Positions 35,016 to 45,185 of a stretch of DNA of 64,000 nucleotides are shown one piece after another. The notes below the pieces were generated by a model that saw only the letters and a program-made list of their open reading frames with translations, did no database searches and was not told the origin of the DNA. How positions within the stretch are numbered: the stretch's first letter is position 1; every line of letters begins with the position of its first letter. The translations under genes were made by a program, and so were the position numbers. Location of the stretch: assembly GCA_013180625.2 (NCBI GenBank), contig SNVD02014925.1, forward strand, positions 30,343 through 94,342. The letters are read 5' to 3'. The DNA comes from Boswellia sacra (taxonomy: Eukaryota; Streptophyta; Magnoliopsida; Sapindales; Burseraceae).

Positions 35016-35262
35016 CTTTCGGTGGGGGTTGCTCGATGCAGATTTATCGCCCCAAGATTTGAAAAAATGAGATATGCTTTCGGCGAGGTTTGACAAAACC
35101 TACACACTTGTCTCCCACGTGAAGCATGGAAAATGGTGATACACTTTCGGCGGGGGTTGACAAAACCCCCACACTTGTCTCCCACGTGAAGCATAAAAAA
35201 ATAGAGATACACTTTCGGTGGAGGTTGACAAAACCTCCACACTTGTCTCCCACGTGTACTTA
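35016..35262 (-). promoter_or_regulatory. tandem G-box/W-box-core repeats upstream of the LOG-type gene
   Basis: Units of about 67-68 bp begin at CTTTCGG (35077, 35144, 35212), with a degenerate one at 35016. Three units carry CACGTG G-boxes at 35116-35121, 35183-35188 and 35251-35256, and each carries a TTGAC core (one as TTTGAC). The block GGGGGTTGACAAAACCCCC can form a hairpin, and in the third unit both arms changed together (GAGGTT...AACCTC). They end about 145 bp upstream of the LOG ATG. G-boxes bind bZIP/bHLH factors and TTGAC cores bind WRKY factors; binding here is inferred. Confidence 0.6.
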
Positions 35263-35520
35263 TGCCAAAGGGTAGTCATATGGTTTGTCAAAAAGAAAAC
35301 TTGAAATTAAAACAAACAAAATCAACAAACAACAACAACACAAAAAACAACATGGATAATCAGATCAAACGAAACAAGAAAGAAATAAAATTTGACAACA
35401 ACAACACACATTCAAATATACAAGTAGTTGTGATTGTGGCCACATCTTCCTCTGGTTTTACGTCCAGTAACGGCTGAAACGCCTTCTATGAGTCGGGGAT
35501 TTGCTTCCCATCCAGTTTTC

Positions 35521-36407
35521 TTATAAACTGGCAAACAGGGTCGTTTTAGTCAGATTCCCTAGACTATAACACTGCAATTCATCACGAAATTGTGTCCATA
35601 GATTAAGCAATTCACGCTGAACAAGTCCACAAGAATGTGAATCGAGAGTTAACAAAACATTATCCAGCAACTCATTACTCAAACCATTCTTAATAAATGA
35701 AAGTTTATCTTCTCTATTCCTAGACACAAAACCTAATGAACAACAAGTCTGGTTACAATTCCATCTAGCACATTTATAACATACTTGTAACCTTTTCGCT
35801 CTTCGCCTCTTGGAGTAGTAGCTCTTTACTAGACCAGGCATGTATTTTGCGAGATTAATGTCCGGCTCACCGGACAATCTCACTTTGGCTTCGATAAGCC
35901 ATCGGATATCAGCAGGCACATTTAAGAGCATCAATGCCCAAAGTCTAGTCATCCGTACTTTATAAATTTTAAACACAGCATTTTGAGGAAGAGAAGGGAA
36001 AAATTTACGAAGGTTCGATAGAAAGATATCAGCATCCATTGAAGAGAAGAAAAGGAGAGATATTACCGATAATGCGATTGAGTTTGTTCTTCTCCCAGTT
36101 ATGCACGTTTCAAAACCTTCGAACAATGGCTTCAACTCCCGTTTGAATGTTTCCTCAAGCTGTTGCACAAATGAGTTCGAAGTACGAAATAATCAAATTA
36201 AACAAAACAAAGGAAAAGAAAAGAGCAGAAAGAAACTAAAGACACATAAAAGAGATAACAACACGATAGCAAACAAAAGTAAAAAAAAAAAGTAAAAAAA
36301 ATATAAAAACAAATAAGACAGATGGCAAAGAGAGATAAAACCTGATCAATTTGATGGTCTACGAAAGCAATCTCCTCGAGACATAAAAATCGATCATTAT
36401 TACCCAT
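35521..36407 (-). CDS. ORF X: unknown 234-aa protein, two exons, in the env-like position
   Basis: Exon 1 is 36407-36342 (22 codons, MGNNDRFLCLEEIAFVDHQI...). A GT..AG intron (36341-36160, 182 bp) joins it in phase 0 to exon 2, 36159-35521 (LEETFKRELKPLFEGFETCI...). Exon 2 alone is a long frame with no upstream ATG, which supports splicing. Visible: a charged N-terminal helix, DADIFLSNLRKFFPSLPQ, a basic stretch YYSKRRRAKR, then a Cys-rich CYKCARWNCNQTCC that may bind metal, and a Leu-rich C-terminal part. No transmembrane segment is obvious. It follows the post-pol motif at 36445-36507, where Athila elements keep a spliced env-like ORF. I do not recognise the family; it may be a diverged element protein or a captured gene. 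Confidence 0.6.
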
Positions 36408-36444
36408 TTTATTTTTCTTTTCTTCTTTTTTATTTATTTTACAA

Positions 36445-36507
36445 AAACATTGGGTTGCTCCCAATAAGCGCTGTTAACGTCCTCAGCCCGACGTTGGTTC
36501 CATCATG
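36445..36507 (-). other. conserved post-pol motif of Athila/Tat-type elements
   Basis: On the minus strand the sequence contains GACGTTAACAGCGCTTATTG followed by GGAGCAACCCAATG. Plant Athila/Tat-type elements often show a GACGTTAA..AGCGCTT..TGGGAGGCAACCCA-like motif just after pol (family knowledge; its role is unclear). Its presence right after the short pol remnant marks where RT to integrase was lost. Confidence 0.6.
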
Positions 36508-36994
36508 GGAGGATCCAATCTCCGCTGTGCTTCTCTAGTGGGCTTGGATCCTTCTTCCAAACAAGAAATGGTGCATGCATATGGCTGGGCCTTGGGATGT
36601 TTAGCAATTGTCCACCCAATAGCTGTTTGTGGTTTGTAAGTATTCGGACGAGTTTTCTCTTTCTGTATTCGTGCAAGGCCTTTATAGTATAATTGCGCAC
36701 AGGATCATTCTCACTCAAGAATCCATGCCTCAAATGATCTGGAAGAAGCTTAAGCTCCAGGGCAGGGGCTGTCATCACAGAAGGAAGAATTTTCTCATTA
36801 GATAAAGGAAATTGAATGTACGAAACATCATACCTATTTTTGGTTATTGCTATGGTCTCATCTAAGCTTGCCACAACTTCCTCCATTTCTTTGGACACTT
36901 GTATCAAAATTTCTGAATCCTTAGAATTTTCTGTCCCTATGTGCTCATTAATAGCTATATCCAACGTCAACTGCAAAAAAAGAATGTAAGTCAC
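36503..36994 (-). pseudogene. pol remnant after the protease (RT and integrase missing)
   Basis: A frame with SVMTAPALELKLLPDHLRHG and FLSENDP, the pre-RT block normally read as P-x-LELKPLP-x-HL(K/R). It continues YRKRKLVRILTNHKQLLGGQ and ends WKKDPSPLEKHSGDWILP at 36503. No RT, RNase H or integrase motif follows; the next sequence is the post-pol motif. A large internal deletion, or a chimeric origin, is the simplest reading. Confidence 0.65.
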
Positions 36995-37785
36995 TAGAGT
37001 ACCTCATTGCCTCAAAAATATTGAAACATATCACCTTGCCATCAAACTCTATGATGAGAGTGCCATCATGAACATCAATCTTTGTTCTAACAGTTTTCGA
37101 GAATGGTCTCCCTAACAGAAATTGAAGTTGGATTAGGAGATGTCTCATCCTCTATTTCAAGGACAAAGAAGTTTGTTGGGGAAAACCAATTGATTCACCT
37201 GCACAAGCACATCTTCCACAACTCTTTTTGGGATATGCATTAAAATGATCAGCAAGCTGAATGGTAATACCAGTTTCCGCAAAAAATCCAAGATTTAAAG
37301 AAGCATAAATAGAATATGGCATGATGTTAATAGATGCTTCTAAATCTACCATAACTCTTTCAAACTTGGTTTTACCAATGGTGCATGGCATGGTGAACGT
37401 ACCTGGATCTTTGCACTTTGGAGGAATTTTCCTTTGCAATACAGCTGAAACATCTTCCCCCACACTTACTTTCTCATTTCTTTTTAACTTTCTTTTGCTG
37501 GTGCATAACTCCTTGAGACATTTGTATAATGAGGTACTTGCTCGATAGCATCCAGAAGTGGTATATTTACCTCGATTTTGTGAGAAGTTTCCAGGATTTC
37601 TTGTTCTTGTTCCTCTTCTTCGATTTTGCAAATCTACTAGGAAAAAGTGGAGGAGAAACATATGAAGGAATGGGAGTTATAGGATTTACCTGAGAAGTCA
37701 GTGTTTTGTTCATGGTGGAATGGAAGGGTGTCATCTCCTTCATCAGTTTGTGATTTCCTTCATCATTTTGTGATTTCTTTGGCAA
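36948..37785 (-). pseudogene. gag C-terminal tail and aspartic protease, damaged
   Basis: From high to low: MPKKSQNDEGNHKLMKE, TPIPSYVSPPLFPSRF (Gag tail), KYTTSGCYRASTSLYKCLKE, then KIPPKCKDPGTFTMPCTIG and the protease site VDLEASINIMPYSIYASLNL. The family site is DLGASIN; the Gly next to the catalytic Asp is Glu here, which should disrupt the active-site loop. The second half follows after a frameshift near 37150 (FLLGRPFSKTVRTKIDVHDG). The protease is probably inactive. Confidence 0.75.
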
Positions 37786-37843
37786 GATCTAATTGCTCTC
37801 CACTTCGCGAAGTTATCGCACTAAACAGTCTCTCTTGGATTGA

Positions 37844-38479
37844 TCACCGTTTGAGAAGATAATTTTTCTGAGCTTGGCCCTCGAATTTGCTCATGCTAGT
37901 AGCCAATTGTCCCATTTGATTTGCCAGGTTTTGGATACTTGCCCCAGTTTCCTGCTGGAATTGCATTGTGTTAGTGGCAAGTGCATTAACAATGTCCTGG
38001 AGAGACATACCTGAGTTTTGTGAAGCTGGTTGCGGTGCTGGATGTGGCATTGGTGGTGGTTGCATTTGAAATGGTTGCTGCACTCTAGGTTGATTGAAAC
38101 TTTGTGGCCGATTTGGTATCACATTTGGAGTGATTGGTTGATGATTCCAGTAACTGAAATTATGTTGATCTTCCCATCCAGCATTGTAAGTGCTAGAGAA
38201 AGGATCATACCATTGCCTCGTTTGTCCTGGAAATCCACCCATGGCATTGGCTTGTTCCATATATTCTTCTTGTAAAGTTGGATACATGTCGATTGGATGC
38301 TCCATCGTAGAATATATCCCACATTCATAAGATTTTTGCATATCTCCTACAGCCATGTTTTCCACAAGAGAGGTTAGCTCAGAAAGTTGTTGTTCAATGT
38401 TCGGAGTGCTTACCTCATTTACTCTCCATGGTACTTGTGGCTCAAATTGGCTACTGAATTGATGGAAGTTTACTGCCAT
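37844..38479 (-). CDS. truncated Athila-type Gag (C-terminal part only)
   Basis: The first ATG is at 38479 (MAVNFHQFSSQFEPQVPW). The frame is open upstream to 38515 but has no ATG there; a TTTGTGTTTAG acceptor-like sequence precedes it. Blocks: ECGIYSTMEHPIDMYPTLQE (an Athila Gag knuckle-like block, usually with Cys where both Tyr stand), GGFPGQTRQWYDPFSSTYNA, a Pro/Gln-rich stretch, then SLQDIVNALATNTMQFQQET and IQNLANQMGQLATSMSKFEG. The large N-terminal capsid half of Athila Gag is absent: the primer site is only about 90 bp upstream. The second copy at 62949 has the same layout. It could not build a particle alone. Confidence 0.75.
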   Translation of the reverse strand: MAVNFHQFSSQFEPQVPWRVNEVSTPNIEQQLSELTSLVENMAVGDMQKSYECGIYSTMEHPIDMYPTLQEEYMEQANAMGGFPGQTRQWYDPFSSTYNAGWEDQHNFSYWNHQPITPNVIPNRPQSFNQPRVQQPFQMQPPPMPHPAPQPASQNSGMSLQDIVNALATNTMQFQQETGASIQNLANQMGQLATSMSKFEGQAQKNYLLKR

Positions 38480-38568
38480 GTTGTCTAAACACAAACAATC
38501 AGAAAAGAAAAACAAAGAAAATATGAATCAACAATGAAAACAAAATAACAAATCGATTAGAAAATCAA

Positions 38569-38586
38569 TCCCCGGCAACGGCGCCA
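38569..38586 (-). other. primer binding site, Asp tRNA
   Basis: TGGCGCCGTTGCCGGGGA on the minus strand, complementary to the 3' end of plant tRNA-Asp. It is six bases inside the LTR end at 38593. This site is typical of Athila elements. Confidence 0.9.
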
Positions 38587-38592
38587 AAAACT

Positions 38593-40001
38593 TGATGCGT
38601 TCGAAACTAGCAAGTATACTAGTCGCACAAGTAATAAAGTGATGAGTGAGATATCGTTCCCACGAGGATTGATTCTAATTAAATTTGTTATTTTTCAGCA
38701 ACAATAAACTAAATATGGGGGGTTTTGTTGAATGATTAATTAAACTGAATACGAAGGCAAATAAAGAATAACACAACACAATATTAAATGAATTGAAAAT
38801 TCAATGAGAGACACTTGGTTAAGGGTTCTTTCTCTGCCACAAGATATGAATTTGTGAATTAACATAGAATTGTAATCCAATTACAGCATTGAAGTTATCA
38901 ACCGTAGATAACAACAAGCTCTGTTATCCCAATCTTTCCTTACTTTGTTGTTAAATAAAACAAGCTCTTTATTTAATCTCTATCCATTAAACAACCTAGA
39001 ACAAGCTCTCTAAATTTAATTCAATGGATGCATTATGAAAAGAAAGACAGGTTGATCTAAGCAATAAACACACAAGCTCGGATTATTTAACTTAGGTTAT
39101 ATTCTCCAATTGCAATCTCTGATCACAATTTTGCTACTAATGATTAGAAATTCAAGACAATTACGGATCAAGATTTCTAGTCTAGCAATAGACAATATCC
39201 AGATTATATTCAGTTGGCCACCCAAATACAATCCAGCAAGCAATCATAAGCATTAAACATGGGAAAATACAAGCAACTTCAATTAGAGAATTGGATAACA
39301 ATTCCTTGCACAATCAACTCACAAAAACCATATCAAGGGCTTTGAAATCACCCTCAACCAATTCAGATTTAGTTACACATATTCAGAAGAATACAAATAC
39401 AATACAATATGGAGACATTCCAGAAAATGAGAGGGAAAGGGAAACTTAGCAAATTTGATGAAATCTATTAGGATTTGTAGTTCTTCCTCTTTCCAAGCCT
39501 TCAATCTCCTTCAAGAACTCCAAGAGATGAGAGAAATCCAAAGATGCAGCCTCCTCCACGTTCTCCCCTCTTCAAGTTATGAAATAAAACCCTAAAATGT
39601 GTTTAAATACTCTGCTACAGTAATGTGCTACAGTGTCCCGTATTATACATGCTACAGTGATGTGTGGAATTACATTTCTACACTTCTCACACTGTTTTGA
39701 TTACAACTTTCGGTACACTGAATGGATTCATAAACCGTAAATTTCTCCAAAAAGTAGACTTCGAGAGCTTTTCAACGGTATATGATATGTCATCGGGTTC
39801 ATTGTATATCAATACAATTAAATCCGAGAAGATGGTTGACTAGCAGAGGTGAAAATGAAGGGTTTTACTCCATTTTTGTGCAAGTTGCTCCAAAACTCCT
39901 ACAAACATCAAAAACACACAAAAACATAAAAATACCAAGGAATATAGCAAAGAAACATGGACGAATTGATATGAAAATGATATATATATAGACACTTATC
40001 A
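38593..40001 (-). repeat. 5' LTR of the LOG-carrying element
   Basis: A 1409-bp LTR, nearly identical to 30803-32213. It is bounded by the Asp-tRNA primer site inside and the TTTAC duplication outside. Confidence 0.93.
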
Positions 40002-40796
40002 TTTACTGAGTTCTAAATTCTAGATCACTAATGCTACCCTCTTTGGATCCTAAGTTTTATTATGCTTACAACTACTTTTGTCTTTTTATAATAAATAAGT
40101 TGTTAACAGTTTATATACATACATAGAAAGAGAAAGGAGAATTGATTACATTTTCATCAAACATGGGGGAAAGGATTAAGGATCACATCTATTTCGCATA
40201 ATAAGTGCAGTAATAAAATAAATCGTCGCAAAGTATGAGATTCTAAAGTCATTTTGTATCACCAAATTAAAAAAAGGTACTGACAAACATAATTTAAATA
40301 AACGAAGTTCCTACTAAATTAACATGATACTAATCATTAACTAGCCTATGATATGCATAATCGATGTAACTAATCACTAATCATCATACAATTGATCAAT
40401 AATTAGCCATTGACCATGGCAAAATTAATAATTAATTAACTACATAATCAACTACTAAGCATGTATAACTAGGCTACTAATTAGTCATTTCTAATTCTAA
40501 ATTAAACATGACAAGTATCTACTAATTAACTACCGCTAATCCTAAACATAGCATAATTAACCATATTACTCATACTCTAAACATGGCACAATTATCTTCT
40601 AATTATACCTAAGCTAATCATAGCAGTTAACTAAAATTAAACAGAAATTTAAATATTAGAAATGCTCTCAAAACCTTACTTGACTCTAATCACTATTAGA
40701 GGAATTATCTTGACTGCAGAAATCACCAAAAGACTAATTCTCTTAGTATTTTCAACATGATTGCTTGATTTACCTCGAACCTAGGTCTAAGTGCTC

Positions 40797-40803
40797 TTAT
40801 ATA
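40797..40803 (-). promoter_or_regulatory. TATA box of the Tat/Ogre-like LTR
   Basis: TATATAA on the minus strand in GAGGGCTATATAAGAGC. It is oriented to transcribe towards the primer site at 30503, in line with the element's direction. Confidence 0.55.
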
Positions 40804-41379
40804 GCCCTCAAGGGCTAGGAAATAAGCTTTTTTTCTTGATGTGGGATTATAGCTTTCAAGCGCCCACTTATAGCTTCTAACAAAAGGCGTCACTAGGGTT
40901 ACCAACCTTTCAGAGGTTGAACCCTAGAGGAGCGAGCCTATAACATTACAAGTGTTATCCTCCCTAAGAGGCGGATGCCTGTAGTGTTACAAGCATTATT
41001 TTTACTAGAGGCGTGTGTGCTCTACGTCTAACTAGAGGTGCGTACTTGTAGTGCTAGAGGCATCAGCGCTACCCTATAGTGTCAGCCCTATTCCTAGGTG
41101 TATTCTCTGTTTTGCACCGTTTGGGTTAGAGGCATTATCCCAGGGGCTTCCCACCCTCTTCCAACCCCAAGGCAACCTTACTGCGAAGGTTGATCCGCAT
41201 GCGCATCGAGCAAACATGATTTTTAGTACCATACTGATCCTAAACCTACTTGGCTTTTCTACCCCATTCTTGGTGTTGTTTCTAAAATTTGAGAGAAATC
41301 CTCTGCTTTAATGTCTCTGGTTATTATCATTGGGCCTAAAAAACTATAAGTAAAATTCTATTACTTACGAGAATATCAC

Positions 41380-44300
41380 CCAAAAGAAAAGTTAGTGAAA
41401 GGAAAAGACACCAAGGAGTAATTTGAAAGGGTTATAATGCAAAAATTGCAACTTGTAAAGACAAAAACAAGCGCTTTTATTGTTAAATTGTTCATTGAAG
41501 AGCACAATGACCCACTAGCAACTTCTCGCAAGGTATGCTTGTTAAGGTCTCATTTCAATGTATCAAATGCCAAAAAATCATTAACTCAACAACTTTCATT
41601 TGTAAATATTCCTATTTGTCAGCAAATCACTATTCTTAAATTGTAAACTACAAGTATTAAAAATATTGGATGTATGCAAAAGGATATATATAATTATAAG
41701 AGAGATTTGAGTAATGAAATAATGCTAAAATTTCACTTGTGTTAGTAATATGCCTTAAGAGTATGGATATTTCTGTAATTTATGAACATTTTATAAATAA
41801 ATAAAGAGTTATTATTTATATTTGCCTGATGCAATTGTATTAATGACTAAAGGTTCCAGAGCTTGTACAATGATAAATTATCTATTTATATAAGATATAA
41901 ATGAGATGTAGAACTTTATGATAGCTCAAATATTGTTCACAACATATAAACAAAAGTTGGGTGCTTTGTTTGGACAAGGTTGTTGTGTTATTTGTCTCAA
42001 TGAGGAATGGTAAGTCTCTAACCATTTAAAATGGAGACTTTGGGACCAAGACACTTGTGCATTATGAATACATTGAACTGGACCACATGGAATTAACCAT
42101 TTGATCGAAATGCCATAACTGAATGTGAATTACCATACTCGAGCGCTAAAGGCATATCTACCTTAATCCTGAGTGGGCAATGTACCTCTAGTATATAGGT
42201 TATGGTCTTTGACTAGAATAAAAAGTGAGACCTAAAATGAAAGGTCAATACCTTGGCTAATTAGGATTGTAAGATCTGTGTCTTAGTAGACACTATACCA
42301 TAGATATAGAATTTATGACTCCAAAAGGATTGTAGAGTACCACCTTGATGGTTTTACAAGGTTTTAAATGATGAATCTTGGCCAGGCATTTAATGAAAGA
42401 TGTTTATTAAACTAAGATTTATTTTAGTAAATCTTAAATCATTCAAATGGTGTAAAACTCGTATCAATGATTCAAGGTGTAATTAGAGAGGTAAAATGAT
42501 AAATTATGCCTAGCTCTAATTATTGCTATTTCATAAAAGGTATTTATGTAAACATGTTGCTCAATAGATGGGATTAAAGAAATAATTTATTTAGTTAATT
42601 ATTAAGCTTTCTAATAAAAAAAAGTATTTAATTCAAAAGTACAACTATGGGTCTGCGATGGAATTGGTCAGAGTCATTAGACTGGGTCCACTTTAATTAT
42701 AAGATAATAGGTACTAGGTTAAAAATTTCCATTACAAGTCTCCTGGGTAGCTGAAATAATTATCTAGACTAGGATTAGAGATGAGAAATTAAGTATTTAA
42801 TTTAATTGGATTTATTAGTGAGTGAAGCCCATGTACTAAATTAAATTGGGCTAGTTATGTGTATGGGTCATGTGTTCTATTAATTGAGATTAATTAAATG
42901 TTAATTATTTGGTTAAGGCTCACACATGGGTTGGACCCAAGTTTGTGCAGACCATATAGCCTAGAAGGGGTTATTTTTGGACATAATTAAAACCCTGTTA
43001 ATATTATATAAGGCCCAGACATCACACACCCTGGAACAAGACATATTTAAGAGGAGCTAAGGGTTTTGCACAAATTTTAGACAATCACTTAGGGATTTGA
43101 GCAACCTTATATACTCAGAGGAAGAAAAAATGCAAAGCTCCACAGGGCATAGAGCTTTTTCATTTTCCATCTCCTCTTATCCTTTTGGTTTTGTTCTTTT
43201 GATTTCTCATACAAGAAATGACTCACTTATTGTCTAGTGAAGGTTTTGAGATGCCCACTCATTTTTTTTTTTTGGCTAGTTCTCAAACATACCCGAAAAC
43301 TGAAACGGTGTAAAAAGCAATAAAATTTTTTATGCTTATGATCACAAGGTCCTTGTCCTCAAGCTAATTTTGCTGTGCATATTTGATCTCTTTGTGTCCA
43401 AGGTCTAACAGCTTGAACATTATAAATCAGAACAAAAGAAGAATCCTACAGTTATCTTCACGATTAAAATAGGTAATAAAGGATCGCACAAGTGATTGTG
43501 TTTAGGCTAATGGAATATATAGAAAAGCTTATAAATTTTACGGTGATGCGGTTGTGTTTGATACCACCTACAATACCAATAGATATAGCATGATCTTTGC
43601 ACATAATCTTCGCTTGTTCATTCTTAAGTGATGCGACAACTGATTCTTTCATTTGGCTCTTTGAACAATTTAAGAAAGCTAAGCTTGGAGGTCCTCCTAA
43701 AATGATTATTATTGATCAAGATCCAATAACAAAAGCCATTTCAAAATCTCTTCCTGATACGTTTCATAGATATTGTAGTTCGCATATATTAAATAAGTTT
43801 TTTGAGAAGTTAAATGCAGTAACTTTTAGGAATTGTTATGGTGACTTCAGTAATGCATTTGGGAGTCATACACTCGAGAAGAATTTGACTCTAGATAGAT
43901 GAAAATTATTGAAGAAAGTCATTTAAATGATAATGTATAGCTTTAGTCTATGTATGAAATTTGTCAAAATGATGCCAATGTATGTTAACCATATTTTCTC
44001 AACTAGAATGTCAAGTAACCAACGAGCAGAAAATTCTCATGCTTTTCTCAATAGGTATGTCTCTAAAAGACTTTTTTAGTTGCTTTCAAAACGTGATTCA
44101 ATAGAGCACTTGTACATCAATGTCATGAAGGATTGAATGTTGATCATATTGACATCAATTAAAGACATGTATTAAAATTGCCTTTGGAGATTGAGAAGCA
44201 AATGATTGAGATCTATACACATAAAATCTTTTACGTTTATTTTCTTAAATTATATAATAAAGTATATTGTTTTTTATGAAGTTTCAAATGTATATTATTA

Positions 44301-44400
44301 AAGTTCATACATACATAGAAAATTACTCATATCTTTTTTATAGGTTTCAAAATGAATTGTGTATAAGTTCTGAAGCCACAAACTCACTTATGTAAGACAA
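41380..44400 (+). pseudogene. FAR1/FHY3-MULE transposase-derived pseudogene, split by a solo LTR
   Basis: The FAR1 DNA-binding domain is at 41380-41646 (TSAFIVKLFIEEHNDPLA, LLRSHFNVSNAKKSLTQQLS, NIPICQQITIL). After the LTR, at 43411, the frame resumes (EHYKSEQKKNPTVIFTIK), then the MULE transposase domain (YGDAVVFDTTYNTNRY, DSFIWLFEQFKKAKLGGPPK, IIIDQDP, KSLPDTFHRYCSSHILNKF). It continues as SNQRAENSHAFLNRYVSK near 44010 and, after an intron-like gap (about 44234-44343), FQNELCISSEA. FAR1 proteins are nuclear, transposase-derived regulators of light responses; this may be one of them or an old MULE. Frameshifts, stops and a lost segment after RYSMIFA make it nonfunctional. Confidence 0.82.
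41740..43410 (+). mobile_element. solo LTR in the FAR1/MULE pseudogene
   Basis: The ends are TGTTAG...CTAACA, a perfect 6-bp inverted terminus. Flanks are ACTTG (41735-41739) and GCTTG (43411-43415), a 5-bp duplication with one change. The host frame stops at its left edge and resumes at its right edge. A TATATAAGG at about 43007 suggests plus-strand transcription. No internal domain remains. I do not recognise the family. Confidence 0.78.
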
Positions 44401-45185
44401 ATCTAAAGCAGTTATGACAAATGTAACAAACATAAAGAAAAATTACGCAGAGGAAGTTTTACATGGTTTAGCTAAACTAGCCTACATCCATAGGCAGCCA
44501 AGCTGCAATTCACTATGATGTTTATGTTTACAAAGACTAGGACTTTATAGTTGATGAATTCCCTCTTAAGTCAAACTCTACTATCATATATAAATGAAGT
44601 TCTCACACCTAAAACTCCATCCATAGCAAACCAACTTCCTAAAACTTTGCTGCACTTTACTTCCCACAATTTTAATCTCTCTCCAATTGTATTACAATTA
44701 CCCAAAGAGATAACCACCCTCTCTAGACAAACATAATCATGATAAGTATAAAGCCTTATCACTGCTCAAGCTTAATCTTACAGCTTGTACATCAAACCTT
44801 AACTGGTCATAAACTAAAACTTTTATAGTTATGAAACTCGTCCAGCAAGCTTTCCTTATTGGATAGGGATTCTTCAACATCTTCCCATATCATTCAATTT
44901 CCTGGAAATCTTAAAATGCTAAATCACAGTAGGATATACAATCAATAATCACAATATTTATCTTTCCTAAAGTGAGATACAACAAAAACTTTCCAGATGT
45001 AAATCCATTTCCTAGAGATTTATCTAGTGAAGTAAAACTTAACTATACCAGTTAAAACAGGAAAGTAATAAAGTACAAATATTACAAGTTTCTTTTCTCT
45101 AAAAGGCCAACACATCAATGCCATATAGATTGAAATAGGACATATGGCAGTCCATATGCTTGTGAATGGGGCTTTTGTCCTGTTA
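44401..45185. other. no gene seen
   Basis: AT-rich, repeat-like sequence between the FAR1 remnant and a Tat-like LTR piece. Short open frames only. Confidence 0.5.

Larger units (their letters stand above)
30803..40001 (-). mobile_element. Athila-like non-autonomous LTR retrotransposon carrying a LOG gene
   Basis: A 9199-bp element with LTRs at 38593-40001 (5') and 30803-32213 (3'). TGAT/ATCA ends and a perfect TTTAC duplication (30798-30802 and 40002-40006) bound it. Read on the minus strand: Asp-tRNA primer site, gag tail, damaged protease, short pol remnant, post-pol conserved motif, spliced ORF of unknown function, LOG-type gene, long untranslated region, polypurine tract. Capsid, RT, RNase H and integrase are absent. 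Comparing the LTRs by eye I find about a dozen differences in 1.41 kb, so it is young. It lies in the LTR of the Tat-like element. A mate-pair adapter at 33315-33352 interrupts the 3' region. Confidence 0.93.
6769..41329 (-). mobile_element. old Tat/Ogre-like Ty3-gypsy element (host of the nested insertions)
   Basis: Read from high to low coordinates: 5' LTR (41329 to 30505, split by the LOG-carrying element), primer site, gag, protease, reverse transcriptase, RNase H and integrase up to 6769, where the copia element enters. The pieces line up in gypsy order once the insertions at 7661-21492, 21882-22166, 23251-25216 and 30803-40001 are removed. All domains carry stops and frameshifts. The 3' end is outside the window. 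The outer LTR edge at 41329 (TGATAATAACC on the minus strand) is inferred from the TG..CA rule only. Confidence 0.75.
30505..41329 (-). repeat. 5' LTR of the Tat/Ogre-like element, split by the LOG-carrying element
   Basis: LTR sequence lies at 30505-30802 and continues at 40002-41329; 30803-40001 is a later insertion. The two parts add to about 1.6 kb. The plus-strand block GGTTTGGGAAGTTAGGTA (about 30729) recurs at about 45364, so related LTR pieces exist nearby. A TATATAA box lies at 40797-40803. The outer boundary at 41329 is inferred. An open frame at 40723-40905 is LTR sequence, not a gene. Confidence 0.6.

Noticed and set aside
35044..35253. Short repeat-containing frames on the minus strand
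   Set aside because: They run through the G-box repeats upstream of LOG and have different frames per unit. A regulatory reading is better.
40723..40905. 60-codon minus-strand frame just downstream of a TATA box
   Set aside because: It lies within the Tat-like LTR. Being transcribed does not make it a gene and no domain is visible.
41330..41379. Exact outer end of the Tat-like LTR
   Set aside because: Several TG/CA choices exist and the partner LTR with its target duplication is outside the window, so 41329 is only the most plausible end.
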